Source: Amycolatopsis orientalis DSM 43388 (GTDB lineage Bacteria; Actinomycetota; Actinomycetes; Mycobacteriales; Pseudonocardiaceae). From it: 33,360 bases of DNA. Position 1 is the stretch's first letter, and each line of letters opens with the position of its first letter. The translations under genes and the position numbers were made by a program. Under the pieces are notes generated by a model. That model did no database searches, was not told where the DNA came from, and worked only from the letters and a program-made list of their open reading frames with translations. Positions 1 through 7,652 of this stretch are shown piece by piece. The stretch lies in contig NZ_ASXG01000095.1 of NCBI RefSeq assembly GCF_000411975.1, positions 1 to 33,360 of the forward strand. The letters are read 5' to 3'.

Positions 1-98
1 AAGCCACTACCAGCAGCGACACCAACAACCAGCACCCGATCACGAACTACAGCTGGAGTACTAATCCGACCAAAAGTAGGCCGACCCCCGCCCGGCAC
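1..98 (-). CDS. possible 5' end of a gene leaving the window (uncertain)
   Basis: Reading the minus strand from a GTG at 98 gives an open frame to the left edge. It begins MPGGGRPTFGRIST and continues into a hydrophobic RVLVVGVAAGSG stretch, which could be the first strand of a nucleotide-binding fold or a signal/membrane segment. No convincing ribosome binding site precedes the GTG. Third codon positions are rich in T, unlike the rest of the window, so this may be non-coding or acquired DNA. The frame lies downstream of ubiA in the same direction, where mycobacteria carry aftB, but nothing visible here supports aftB. Too short to assign. Confidence 0.25.
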   Translation of the reverse strand, partial: MPGGGRPTFGRISTPAVVRDRVLVVGVAAGSG

Positions 99-148
99 GT
101 AACCGTTGCTACGAAGTCATTAGGCCGTGGCTGTGGTCGGATTAGTAC
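58..148. repeat. 15-bp perfect inverted repeat with 61-bp spacer
   Basis: GTACTAATCCGACCA at 58-72 is matched exactly by its reverse complement at 134-148. The arms are A+T-richer than the surrounding chromosome and the match stops sharply at both ends. It lies just downstream of the ubiA stop codon. It could be a long-loop transcript hairpin, a paired operator, or the remnant of a mobile element or attachment site. There is no T-run typical of a terminator. Confidence 0.6.
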
Positions 149-175
149 CGATCGGCACAGTAATCCGCGCGCCGT

Positions 176-1207
176 TCACAGGTAGAACGACAGGAACAGG
201 GTGACGACCCAGGTCGCGCCGAGCACCTGCAGCACGCGGTCCTTCAGGGCGATTTCGTCGGGCGCGCCGGCGTTGCCGCCGTCCACGTCGACCGCGTAGC
301 GGAGCACCGCGATCACGAACGGGACCATCGACACGACCGCCCACACCGAGTTGTGCTCGGCCTGGCGGATCTCGAACGCCCACAGGCAGTAGGACATGAT
401 CAGGATCGCCGCGGACGTCGCCCACACGAAGCGCAGGTAGCTCGCCGAGTACTTCTTCAGCGAGGACCGGATCTTCGCGCCGGTGCGCTCGAACAGCATG
501 ATCTCCGCGTAGCGCTTGCCCGCCACCATGAACAGCGAGCCGAACGCGGTGACCAGCAGGAACCACTGCGACATCGCGATGCCGCCCGCGACACCGCCGG
601 CCACCGAGCGCATCAGGAAGCCCGAGCCGACGATCGCCAGGTCCACCACCGGCTGGTGCTTGAGGCCGAAGCAGTAGCCGAGCTGCACGGCCTCGTAGAC
701 CGCCAGCACGATCGCCAGCCGCCAGTCCGCCGCGAACGACACGGCGAGACCGGCCAGGAAGAACACCACGGCCGAGACGTAGGCGACCGGGACCGGGACG
801 ATGCCCGCCGCGATCGGGCGGTTGCGCTTCGTCGGGTGGGCCCGGTCGGCCTCGACGTCGACGGCGTCGTTGATCAGGTAGACCGACGAGGCGGTGAGCG
901 AGAAGGCCACGAACGCGATCAGCGCGTCGAGGACCAGCTCAGTCCGGTTCGTCGCCTTGGAGAACGCGAAGAACGGCGCCGCGAAGACGAGGACGTTCTT
1001 CACCCACTGCTTCGGGCGCGCGGTTTTGATCACCCCGAGCACGAGACCCACCGGGCTCGTCCCCGAGGCCGGCGCCGGGGCGGCCGGGGTTTCGGTCTTC
1101 TCGGTTTCCTCAGCGACCTCGGTCTTCTCGGCAGCCGATTCCTTCGCTTCCGCGGATTCGGCCGTACCGGACGCGTTTTCGGTTCGCTCGTCGGTCGTTT
1201 CGCTCAT
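176..1207 (-). CDS. ubiA: decaprenyl-phosphate phosphoribosyltransferase (UbiA family)
   Basis: Integral membrane prenyltransferase that joins 5-phosphoribosyl diphosphate to decaprenyl phosphate. This is the first committed step to decaprenylphosphoryl-arabinose, the arabinose donor for arabinogalactan (known for the Rv3806c family). The protein has 343 residues. RPKQWVKN lies at about 64-71, the Asp-rich UbiA motif NDAVDVEADR at 113-122 followed by KRNRPIAAG, and several membrane segments follow. The first ~52 residues are an unusual Glu/Ala/Thr-rich cytoplasmic extension. The ATG at 1207 overlaps the PAP2 stop codon as ATGA, so translation is probably coupled. The glf neighbourhood supports the assignment over other UbiA enzymes. 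Confidence 0.93.
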   Translation of the reverse strand: MSETTDERTENASGTAESAEAKESAAEKTEVAEETEKTETPAAPAPASGTSPVGLVLGVIKTARPKQWVKNVLVFAAPFFAFSKATNRTELVLDALIAFVAFSLTASSVYLINDAVDVEADRAHPTKRNRPIAAGIVPVPVAYVSAVVFFLAGLAVSFAADWRLAIVLAVYEAVQLGYCFGLKHQPVVDLAIVGSGFLMRSVAGGVAGGIAMSQWFLLVTAFGSLFMVAGKRYAEIMLFERTGAKIRSSLKKYSASYLRFVWATSAAILIMSYCLWAFEIRQAEHNSVWAVVSMVPFVIAVLRYAVDVDGGNAGAPDEIALKDRVLQVLGATWVVTLFLSFYL

Positions 1208-1722
1208 CGCTTTGTGGTCAGCTTCCGTCGGATCAGACCGCCGACTGCGCCTCCCAGGGCAGCTCCGGCAAGAACGTCTGTCGGATAGTGAACGCCGAGC
1301 AGCAGCCTCGAGGCGAGCATCGGCGGTACCAGGGCGGGGACCAGGTTACGCCCGGTCAATCCGGAGTAAAGCACCGCCGCCGCCGTCGTCGACGTCGCGT
1401 GCGACGACGGGAAGCTCAGCTTGCTCGGCGTGCCGACCAGTACCTCCACGCTGGGATGGTCTGGCCGGCGCCGCCGCACGACGCGCTTCACGGCGATCGA
1501 CGCGGCGTGCGCGCCCACCACTCCGGCCGCCGCGACCAGCCAGTCCTTGCGCCGGTCGCGGTCCACCGCCGCTCCGAGCAAGCCCAGCGCGAACCATCCC
1601 GCGCTGTGCTCCCCGAACAGCGACATTCCCCGCGCTGCCTGCACCGTGCCCGGCTTCTTCAGCGCCTTCTGGGCGCTGGCGAGCACGGCCACTTCACCGC
1701 GCGGGGTGTCTTTCTCAAGCAT
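1204..1722 (-). CDS. PAP2-family phosphatase (decaprenylphosphoryl-phosphoribose phosphatase candidate)
   Basis: Small membrane phosphatase of 172 residues with the three PAP2 motifs intact: KRVVRRRRP (79-87), PSSH (105-108) and SRLLLGVHYPTD (138-149). Members in this position (Rv3807c family) are proposed to dephosphorylate decaprenylphosphoryl-5-phosphoribose, between UbiA and the DprE1/DprE2 epimerase. I chose the ATG at 1722 because it overlaps the glf stop by 8 bases (1715-1722); an upstream in-frame start at 1746 lies inside glf and is less likely. The stop overlaps the ubiA start by ATGA. In mycobacteria glfT2 lies between glf and this gene; here it is missing. Confidence 0.88.
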   Translation of the reverse strand: MLEKDTPRGEVAVLASAQKALKKPGTVQAARGMSLFGEHSAGWFALGLLGAAVDRDRRKDWLVAAAGVVGAHAASIAVKRVVRRRRPDHPSVEVLVGTPSKLSFPSSHATSTTAAAVLYSGLTGRNLVPALVPPMLASRLLLGVHYPTDVLAGAALGGAVGGLIRRKLTTKR

Positions 1723-2938
1723 CGATCGTCCCGTCGAGGGGCGCACCGTCGGTGAAGTGCGGGGCGATCTTGTTGTCGAACATCGACAGCGCCGACCCGA
1801 TGGCCATGTGCATGTCGAGGTACTTGTACGTGCCCAGCCGTCCGCCGAACAGGACGTTCTTCTCGCGCGCCTCGATCTTCGCCAGCTCGCGGTAGCTTTC
1901 CAGCTTCTCGCGGTTCTCGGCGGTGTTGATCGGGTAGTACGGCTCGTCGTCTTCCTTCGCGAAGCGGGAGTACTCGCGGAAGATGACCGTCTTGTCCTTC
2001 GGGTAGTCCCGCTCCGGGTGGAAGTGGCGGAACTCGATGATCCGGGTGTAGGGGACCTCTTCGTCGTTGTAGTTCACGACCGAGGTGCCCTGGAAGTCGC
2101 CCGTCTGCGCGACCTCGGACTCGAAGTCGACGGTGCGCCAGGTGAACCGGCCCGCCGAGTAGTCGAAGTAGCGGTCCAGCGGCCCGGTGTAGACGGTCGG
2201 GGTGCCCGCCGGGATCAGGTCGCGCACGTCGAAGTAGTCGACGTTCAGCCGGATCTCGATGTTCTCGTGCTCGGCCATCTTCTCGAGCCACGCGGTGTAG
2301 CCGTTGACCGGCAGCCCCTCGTAGGTGTCGTTGAAGTACCGGTTGTCGAAGGTGTAGCGGACCGGCAGCCGGTTGATGATGTTCGTGCCGAGGTTCTTCG
2401 GGTCGTTCTCCCACTGCTTCGCGGTGTAGCCGCGGATGAACGCCTCGTAGAGGGGGCGGCCGATCAGGGAGATCGCCTTCTCCTCGAGGTTCTGCGCGTC
2501 CTCGGTGCGGAACTCCGCGGCCTGCTTCGCGATGAGCTCGCGGGCCTCGTCCGGCGTGTGCGACTTGCCGAAGAACTGGTTGATCAGGCCGAGGTTCATC
2601 GGGAACGAGTAGACCTGGTCCTTCACCCGGGCGAAGACCCGGTGCTGGTACCCGGTGAACTCGGTGAAGCGGTTGACGTACTCCCACACCCGCTTGTTGG
2701 ACGTGTGGAACAGGTGCGCGCCGTAGCGGTGCACCTCGATGCCCGTTTCGGGCTCGACCTCGGAGTAGGCGTTGCCCCCGAGGTGGTGGCGGCGCTCGAG
2801 GACCAGGACCTTCTTGCCCAGCTCGGCCGCGGCCCGTTCGGCGATGGTCAGGCCGAAGAAACCGGACCCGACGACGACGAGGTCGTAACCGCGAAAGTCG
2901 TCTTCAGTAATCTTGGCGGAGTTCGTGTGCTCGCTCAC
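1715..2938 (-). CDS. glf: UDP-galactopyranose mutase
   Basis: Flavoenzyme that converts UDP-galactopyranose to UDP-galactofuranose, the donor for galactan of the arabinogalactan layer. It has 407 residues, normal for the family. The FAD-binding GSGFFG lies at 24-29, the dinucleotide-fold acidic residue in VLERRHHLGGNAYS near 46-59, and RYGAHLFHTSN near 71-81. It starts with GTG at 2938. No Shine-Dalgarno is evident, but TACCCT at 2947-2952 sits 8 bases upstream of the GTG, as in leaderless actinobacterial transcripts. First gene of the glf-PAP2-ubiA operon; divergent from the DUF6541 gene. Confidence 0.95.
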   Translation of the reverse strand: MSEHTNSAKITEDDFRGYDLVVVGSGFFGLTIAERAAAELGKKVLVLERRHHLGGNAYSEVEPETGIEVHRYGAHLFHTSNKRVWEYVNRFTEFTGYQHRVFARVKDQVYSFPMNLGLINQFFGKSHTPDEARELIAKQAAEFRTEDAQNLEEKAISLIGRPLYEAFIRGYTAKQWENDPKNLGTNIINRLPVRYTFDNRYFNDTYEGLPVNGYTAWLEKMAEHENIEIRLNVDYFDVRDLIPAGTPTVYTGPLDRYFDYSAGRFTWRTVDFESEVAQTGDFQGTSVVNYNDEEVPYTRIIEFRHFHPERDYPKDKTVIFREYSRFAKEDDEPYYPINTAENREKLESYRELAKIEAREKNVLFGGRLGTYKYLDMHMAIGSALSMFDNKIAPHFTDGAPLDGTIDA

Positions 2939-2946
2939 GGGCGCTC

Positions 2947-2952
2947 AGGGTA
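2947..2952 (-). promoter_or_regulatory. candidate -10 box for leaderless glf transcript
   Basis: TACCCT read on the minus strand fits the actinobacterial TAnnnT -10 consensus and ends 8 bases before the glf GTG, so transcription could begin at or next to the start codon. No good -35 hexamer is seen. Inference from spacing only. Confidence 0.35.
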
Positions 2953-3027
2953 CGCAGTCGCGCGACCGCGGCCCGAACCGACCTCGGCATCCCGCCAGGT
3001 TTTACCGGCACTACACACGTGAGAAGC

Positions 3028-5040
3028 ATGCCTGCACCAGACACCTTCTGGACGTATTTCGGCGCGGTCGCCGCATACCTGGCCGTGCTGGCGGTCCCGG
3101 GCGGCCTGATCGGCCGGGCCGCGGGAGTGCGCGGGTGGGCCCTCGCCGGGCTCGCGCCGCTGCTCAGCTATGCCGTCACCGGCCTGGCTGGGCCCTGGTT
3201 GTCGACGGTCGGCCTTCCGTACAACGTCTTCACCGCCGCGGCCTGCACTCTGCTGCTGGCCGGGGTCGCCTGGGGGGTCCGGCGGCTGTGCCTCGTCCGC
3301 GGCTGGATCACGCCGGGCGCGGAGGAGCCCCCGGTGGCCTGGAGCACGCGCGCGCAGTGGTCGGTCGCCACGTGCGTCGTGGTGGCGACGGCGCTGTCGA
3401 TCGCCGTCGTGCTGTCCGCGCGCGGCGGGACGACAGCGGTCTTCCAGCGCTGGGACACCGTCTTCCACGCGAACGGCATCCGCTACATCGCCGACACCGG
3501 CGACGGCTCGCTCATCGGCATGGGCAAGATCAACTGGTACCCGGACGGCTCGTTCTACCCGAACGGGTATCACCTGGTCGGCGCGCTCGTGTACCAGATC
3601 TCCGGAACGAGCATCCCGGTCACGCTGAACGCCATCACCATGCCGGTCGCGGGCATCTTCGCGCTGTCGATGGTCGCCTTGGTCCGTCAGATGGGCGGCC
3701 GCGCGGTCTTCGCCGGCTGCGCGGCCCTCATCGCCGCCGCGGCGACGACGGGTGCGTACGAGTCGGTGTCGAGCGGCCTGCTGCCGTACGCGCTGGGCAT
3801 CGTTCTCACTCCGCTGACGGTGGTCGCGCTGCAACGCTTCCTCGTACGCCCGGGCGTCGACACCGGGCTGGTGTTCGCGCTGACGGCGGACGGTCTGCTC
3901 TGTGCGCACTCCAGCGCGCTGTTCGGCGGCGTCCTCTTCGCGGCGCCGCTGGTGCTGCAGCGCTGGTATCGCGCGCTTCGCCGGCTTCGCGTGGACGGCG
4001 TGCCTGAGGGACGCGGCGGGCTGCGAGTGATCGGCGGCGACATCGTGCGCACGGTGCCGGTCATGGTGTTCTCGGTCGTTTTCGCGGTGCCGCAGATTCT
4101 CGGCGCGATCAACTTCACCTCCGGCGCGTACCCGTATCAGCCGTGGAATTCGGACCTTCCGGTCCTCTCCGCGCTGAACATGCTCGGCACCTTCCAGCAG
4201 GTACTGCACAAACCGCAGCTGTGGCTCACCGTGCTGCTCGTGGTCGGCGTGCTGAGCTTCCGCACGCTCGGCAGGCTGCGCTGGCTGGTCGTGTCCGCGA
4301 TCGGGCTGTCCGGGCTGTTCGTGCTGGTCACGTCTTACGGCGCCTCGCCGCTGGTGATCTCGCTGTCGCGGCCGTGGTGGAACGACCGGTTCCGGCTGAT
4401 GGCGCTGGCCGCGATCCCGCTGTGCCTGCTCGCCGGGCACGGCATGGCGGAACTGCAGCGCTGGACCGCCCAGTGGATCCGCTCGATCGGCTGGGCGAAG
4501 GCGCGGCCGAGGGTGGTGTCCCGGCTGGGCATCGCGGCGGCGGCGGTCGTCGTGGCCGTGACGGCGGTGCTGACCGGCGGCTTCTACCGCACCGCGAACG
4601 CCACCGCGGTGTCGTTCCTGTACTACAACGGGCCGGAGGGCGAGGTCACGCCGCCGGTCAGCCCGGACGAGATCGCGGCTATGGAGTTCCTCGGCCGGAT
4701 GCACATCCCGCCCGAGGAGAAGGTCCTCAACGACCGGCTGGACGGCACCGCGTGGATGTACGCGCTGACCGGCGTGCACCCGGTCGCGGGTCACTACGAC
4801 GGCGGCGGCCCGGTGTCGCCGGACGCGACGTACCTGGCGCTGCACTTCCGCGACTACGACCTCGACGTGCGCGTGCGCGAAGCGGTCCAGCGGCTGAAGG
4901 TGCGCCACGTACTGGTGGGCAGCGGGTTGATCGCGAGAGGCGCGCAGATCGCCCCCGGGCTGCGCGACCTCATGGGCAGCGATTTCCTGCAGCTGGTCTA
5001 CCGCAACCCCGGCGCGCAGATCTACACGATCATCAGGTGA
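3028..5040 (+). CDS. DUF6541-like polytopic membrane protein (paralogue 1)
   Basis: About 670 residues, with some ten or more hydrophobic segments and a hydrophilic C-terminal part. This layout recalls GT-C glycosyltransferases, but the function is unproven. Shared landmarks with the second copy at 9351-11273 include NGIRYIADTGDGSLIGMGK, a W-Y-x-D-G-S/FYPN-x-YHL block, SRPWWNDRFR, an NDR-x-DGT-x-W-x-YAL-G block and HFRDYD near the end. I know such proteins mainly from mycolate/arabinogalactan-type actinobacteria. The ATG at 3028 is preferred; a GTG nine bases upstream (3019) is possible, and neither has a strong ribosome binding site. It diverges from glf with an 80-90 base gap and ends at a strong terminator. 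A role in envelope polysaccharide assembly is inferred from context. Confidence 0.75.
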   Translation: MPAPDTFWTYFGAVAAYLAVLAVPGGLIGRAAGVRGWALAGLAPLLSYAVTGLAGPWLSTVGLPYNVFTAAACTLLLAGVAWGVRRLCLVRGWITPGAEEPPVAWSTRAQWSVATCVVVATALSIAVVLSARGGTTAVFQRWDTVFHANGIRYIADTGDGSLIGMGKINWYPDGSFYPNGYHLVGALVYQISGTSIPVTLNAITMPVAGIFALSMVALVRQMGGRAVFAGCAALIAAAATTGAYESVSSGLLPYALGIVLTPLTVVALQRFLVRPGVDTGLVFALTADGLLCAHSSALFGGVLFAAPLVLQRWYRALRRLRVDGVPEGRGGLRVIGGDIVRTVPVMVFSVVFAVPQILGAINFTSGAYPYQPWNSDLPVLSALNMLGTFQQVLHKPQLWLTVLLVVGVLSFRTLGRLRWLVVSAIGLSGLFVLVTSYGASPLVISLSRPWWNDRFRLMALAAIPLCLLAGHGMAELQRWTAQWIRSIGWAKARPRVVSRLGIAAAAVVVAVTAVLTGGFYRTANATAVSFLYYNGPEGEVTPPVSPDEIAAMEFLGRMHIPPEEKVLNDRLDGTAWMYALTGVHPVAGHYDGGGPVSPDATYLALHFRDYDLDVRVREAVQRLKVRHVLVGSGLIARGAQIAPGLRDLMGSDFLQLVYRNPGAQIYTIIR

Positions 5041-5045
5041 CCCTC

Positions 5046-5083
5046 GGGACCGCGGCCTCTCCCGGCCGCGGTCCCGTCGTTTT
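5046..5083. terminator. strong GC hairpin with T-run, shared by convergent genes
   Basis: A perfect 12-bp stem, GGGACCGCGGCC (5046-5057) paired with 5064-5075, has a 6-base loop and is followed on the plus strand by gtcgtttt. This is a canonical intrinsic terminator for the upstream plus-strand gene. It lies just beyond the stop of the convergent oxidoreductase gene, so it may act in both directions. Confidence 0.85.
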
Positions 5084-5969
5084 ACTCGGCCTTGAGGCCC
5101 GGCAGCACTTCCTCGACGACCTTTTCCAGCACCGATTCGTGCCCCTCGTACGGCCCGCTCGAACGCGGCCAGTGCGCGATGACGTCGGTGAAGCCCAGCT
5201 CCCGAGCGCGTTCGGCGGCCTCGCGGAACGCCGCGACGCTGCTCAGCGAGAACACCGGCGCAGAGTCGAGGCTCAGGTACCGCTGGATGCTCGCCGGTTC
5301 GCGACCGGCCGCTTCGAGCCGCTGCTCGAACGTGCGGACCAGCTCGGCGATCCCGGTCCACCATTCGTCGAGGGTGGACCCGCCGCGCCCGGTGGTGACC
5401 CAGCCCGCGCCGAACCGCGCGGCCAGCGTCATGGTGCGCGGGCCGTTGGCCGCGACCAGGAACGGGAGCCGAGGCCGCTGCACGGTGCCGGGCAGGTTCC
5501 GCGCGCCGCGCGCGGAGTAGTACTCGCCGGAGAAGTCGAAGTTGTCGGTCATCAGCAGCCCGTCGAGCGCCTCGACGAACTCGGTGAAGCGGTCGACCCG
5601 CTGCCGCGCGGTCAGCTCCGGTGCGGCGAGCACCTGCGCGTCGTACCGCGCGCTGTCCACGCCGGCGCCGACGCCCAGCACGAACCGCCCGTCGGACACG
5701 TCGTCGAGGGTGATCAGCTCGCGCGCGAACGGCACCGGGTGCCGTGCGACCGGAGAGGCGACGAAGGTGCCCAGCCGGATCGTGGAGGTGACCATGGCGG
5801 CCGCGGTGAGGGTGGGCACAGCGGAGAACCACGGCCCGTCGACCAGCGAACGCCAGCCGAGATGGTCGTAGGTCCACGCGTGGTCGAAGCCGTACTCCTC
5901 GGCCGCGCGCCACTTCGGCTCGGCCGCCCACCAGCGGTCTTCAGGAAGAATTACGATGCCTGCTCGCAC
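5082..5969 (-). CDS. LLM-class F420-dependent-type oxidoreductase
   Basis: Luciferase-like (bacterial luciferase/methylene-H4MPT reductase) TIM-barrel protein of about 295 residues. It begins with the family's first strand, RAGIVILPEDRWW, followed by EEYGFDHAWTYDHLGWR; IRLGTFVASPVARHPVPFA and FVLGVGAGVD are also typical. Actinobacterial members generally use F420H2 rather than FMN; the substrate is unknown. I place the start at GTG 5969 because the first barrel strand begins there; an ATG at 5999 adds ten residues, and neither has a clear ribosome binding site. Despite the superfamily name, nothing links it to the LuxC/LuxE genes 7 kb away. It is divergent from the HAD gene. Confidence 0.85.
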   Translation of the reverse strand: MRAGIVILPEDRWWAAEPKWRAAEEYGFDHAWTYDHLGWRSLVDGPWFSAVPTLTAAAMVTSTIRLGTFVASPVARHPVPFARELITLDDVSDGRFVLGVGAGVDSARYDAQVLAAPELTARQRVDRFTEFVEALDGLLMTDNFDFSGEYYSARGARNLPGTVQRPRLPFLVAANGPRTMTLAARFGAGWVTTGRGGSTLDEWWTGIAELVRTFEQRLEAAGREPASIQRYLSLDSAPVFSLSSVAAFREAAERARELGFTDVIAHWPRSSGPYEGHESVLEKVVEEVLPGLKAE

Positions 5970-6035
5970 GACGCCGACCGTAACGTCCGGCACTGACATT
6001 CGCTCGAACGGGCGGCGACCGGGAGAATGGGGCGG

Positions 6036-6851
6036 GTGGAGAAACCCCGGTTGATCGCGTCCGACGTCGACGGCACTCTGCTCGGCCCCAGCGAACAAGT
6101 GACGCCGCGCACGGTGTCGGTCGTACAGCGGGTGCTGGCCGACGACGTGCCGTTCGTGCTGTGCACCGGCCGCCCGCCGCGCTGGATCGCGCCGATCGCC
6201 GCGCCGCTCGGGCTGACCGGCTACGCGGTGTGCGCCAACGGAGCTGTGCTGCTCGACATCGGCACCGACTCGGTGGTCGCCGTGCATGGCGAACTCGAGC
6301 CGAAACTGCTGCACGACCTGGCCTCGGAGCTGGACACCGCGCTGCCCGGCTGCCGGCTGGCGGCGGAACGGATCAGCACCGGATCGGTGGACCACGCGCT
6401 GCGCAATTTCGTGATCGAGCCGGAGTACCACAACCCGTGGGGCGACGAGGAGAGCCGGACCGCGCCGCGCGCCGAGGTGCTCGGGAAAACCGCGATCAAG
6501 CTGCTGGTCAGCCGCCGCGGGATGACGTCGGCGGAAATGGCCGAGGCGGCCCGCGCGGTCCTCGACGGCGCGGTGGACATCACGTACTCGTCCTCCGGCG
6601 GCCTGATCGAACTGTCCGCGCACGGCGTGACGAAGGCGACCGGACTCGCGGACCTCGCCGAACGGTTCGACGTGCCCCAATCGTCCGTGATCGCCTTCGG
6701 CGACATGCCCAACGACGTCGAGATGCTGCAGTGGGCCGGGCACGGCGTCGCGATGGCCAACGGCCACCCGGCCGTGCTGGCGGTGGCGGACGAAGTGACC
6801 GGCCCGGCCTCGGAGGACGGGGTGGCGCAGGTGCTGGAGCGCTGGTTCTAA
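6036..6851 (+). CDS. Cof-type HAD-family phosphatase
   Basis: Cytoplasmic HAD hydrolase of about 271 residues. Motif I is DVDGT at about 10-14 (Asp nucleophile), motif II is the Thr in LCTGRP, and motif IV is GDMPNDVEML near the C-terminus; a Cof/C2-type cap lies between. Likely substrates are sugar phosphates or phosphorylated cofactors; the exact one cannot be read. I chose GTG 6036 because GGGAGA at 6021-6026 is spaced well for it; the ATG at 6027 lies directly against that sequence. It ends four bases from the convergent acyltransferase gene. Confidence 0.85.
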   Translation: MEKPRLIASDVDGTLLGPSEQVTPRTVSVVQRVLADDVPFVLCTGRPPRWIAPIAAPLGLTGYAVCANGAVLLDIGTDSVVAVHGELEPKLLHDLASELDTALPGCRLAAERISTGSVDHALRNFVIEPEYHNPWGDEESRTAPRAEVLGKTAIKLLVSRRGMTSAEMAEAARAVLDGAVDITYSSSGGLIELSAHGVTKATGLADLAERFDVPQSSVIAFGDMPNDVEMLQWAGHGVAMANGHPAVLAVADEVTGPASEDGVAQVLERWF

Positions 6852-6855
6852 GCGC

Positions 6856-7587
6856 TCACGACCGGCGGTCGAGCTCGGCGGCCTCCTCGGGCGTCGGCGC
6901 GCTGCCGCCCAGGTGCGCGGGCAGCCACCAGCGTTCGGCGTCGCTCTGCGGAGCCTCCGGGTACTCCGCCTGGGCCTTCTCCAGCAGCTCCGACATCCGG
7001 GCGCGGAGATCCGTCGTCAGCGCCTCGCACGAGTCCTCCGGACCGGGGCGCATCGGCTCGCCGATCACCACCGAAATCGGCACGTGCCTGCGGGTGAGGT
7101 CCCTCGGGCGGCCCTTCGTCCACAGCCGCTGGGTGCCCCACAGCGCCATCGGGATCACCGGCACGCCCGCCTCGGCGGCCATCCGCACCGCGCCGGTCTT
7201 GATCTCCTTCACGGTGAACGACTGGCTGATCGTGGCCTCCGGGAAGACCCCGACGACCTCGCCCGCCCGCAGCCGCGCCACGGCCTCGTCGTAGGACGCC
7301 TGTCCGGCGGCGCGGTCCACCGGGATGTGGTGCATGCCGCGCATCAGCGGACCGGCGACCCGGTTGCCGAAGATCTCCTGTTTGGCCATGAACCGCACCA
7401 GCCGCTTCGCCGGGCGGGCGCCGAGGCCGCAGTAGATGAAGTCCAGGTAGCTGACGTGCGTGCAGGCCAGCACCGCGCCGCCGCGGGTGGGCACGTGTTC
7501 GGCACCCGTCACCCGGAGACGGTTGTCGAGCAGCCGGAACATCAGCCGCGCGGCAACCAGGACGGGCGGGTACACGAAATCAGCCAT
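6856..7587 (-). CDS. PlsC-like 1-acyl-glycerol-3-phosphate acyltransferase family protein
   Basis: A 243-residue acyltransferase of the PlsC/AGPAT family. It has the catalytic H-x4-D as HVSYLD, then MHHIPVDR, FPEAT (a variant of FPEGT) and PVIPMAL. These membrane-associated enzymes move acyl chains onto lysophosphatidate or related acceptors. Start at ATG 7587, directly before the first hydrophobic stretch. It follows the AftB-like gene in the same direction after about 65 bases. A role in membrane or glycolipid acylation is inferred; the acceptor is unknown. Confidence 0.87.
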   Translation of the reverse strand: MADFVYPPVLVAARLMFRLLDNRLRVTGAEHVPTRGGAVLACTHVSYLDFIYCGLGARPAKRLVRFMAKQEIFGNRVAGPLMRGMHHIPVDRAAGQASYDEAVARLRAGEVVGVFPEATISQSFTVKEIKTGAVRMAAEAGVPVIPMALWGTQRLWTKGRPRDLTRRHVPISVVIGEPMRPGPEDSCEALTTDLRARMSELLEKAQAEYPEAPQSDAERWWLPAHLGGSAPTPEEAAELDRRS

Positions 7588-7652
7588 GCACCCAAGGCTA
7601 CGGGACCGTAGGTTTCCCGCCGGTAGGTTGCACGGGTCGGCTCCGCCACACT

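Noticed and set aside
2935..5931. Very long open frame of about 1000 codons on the minus strand opposite the DUF6541-like gene
   Set aside because: It runs antisense to real genes over most of its length; its protein is Arg-rich and low in complexity, typical of a shadow frame in high-G+C DNA.
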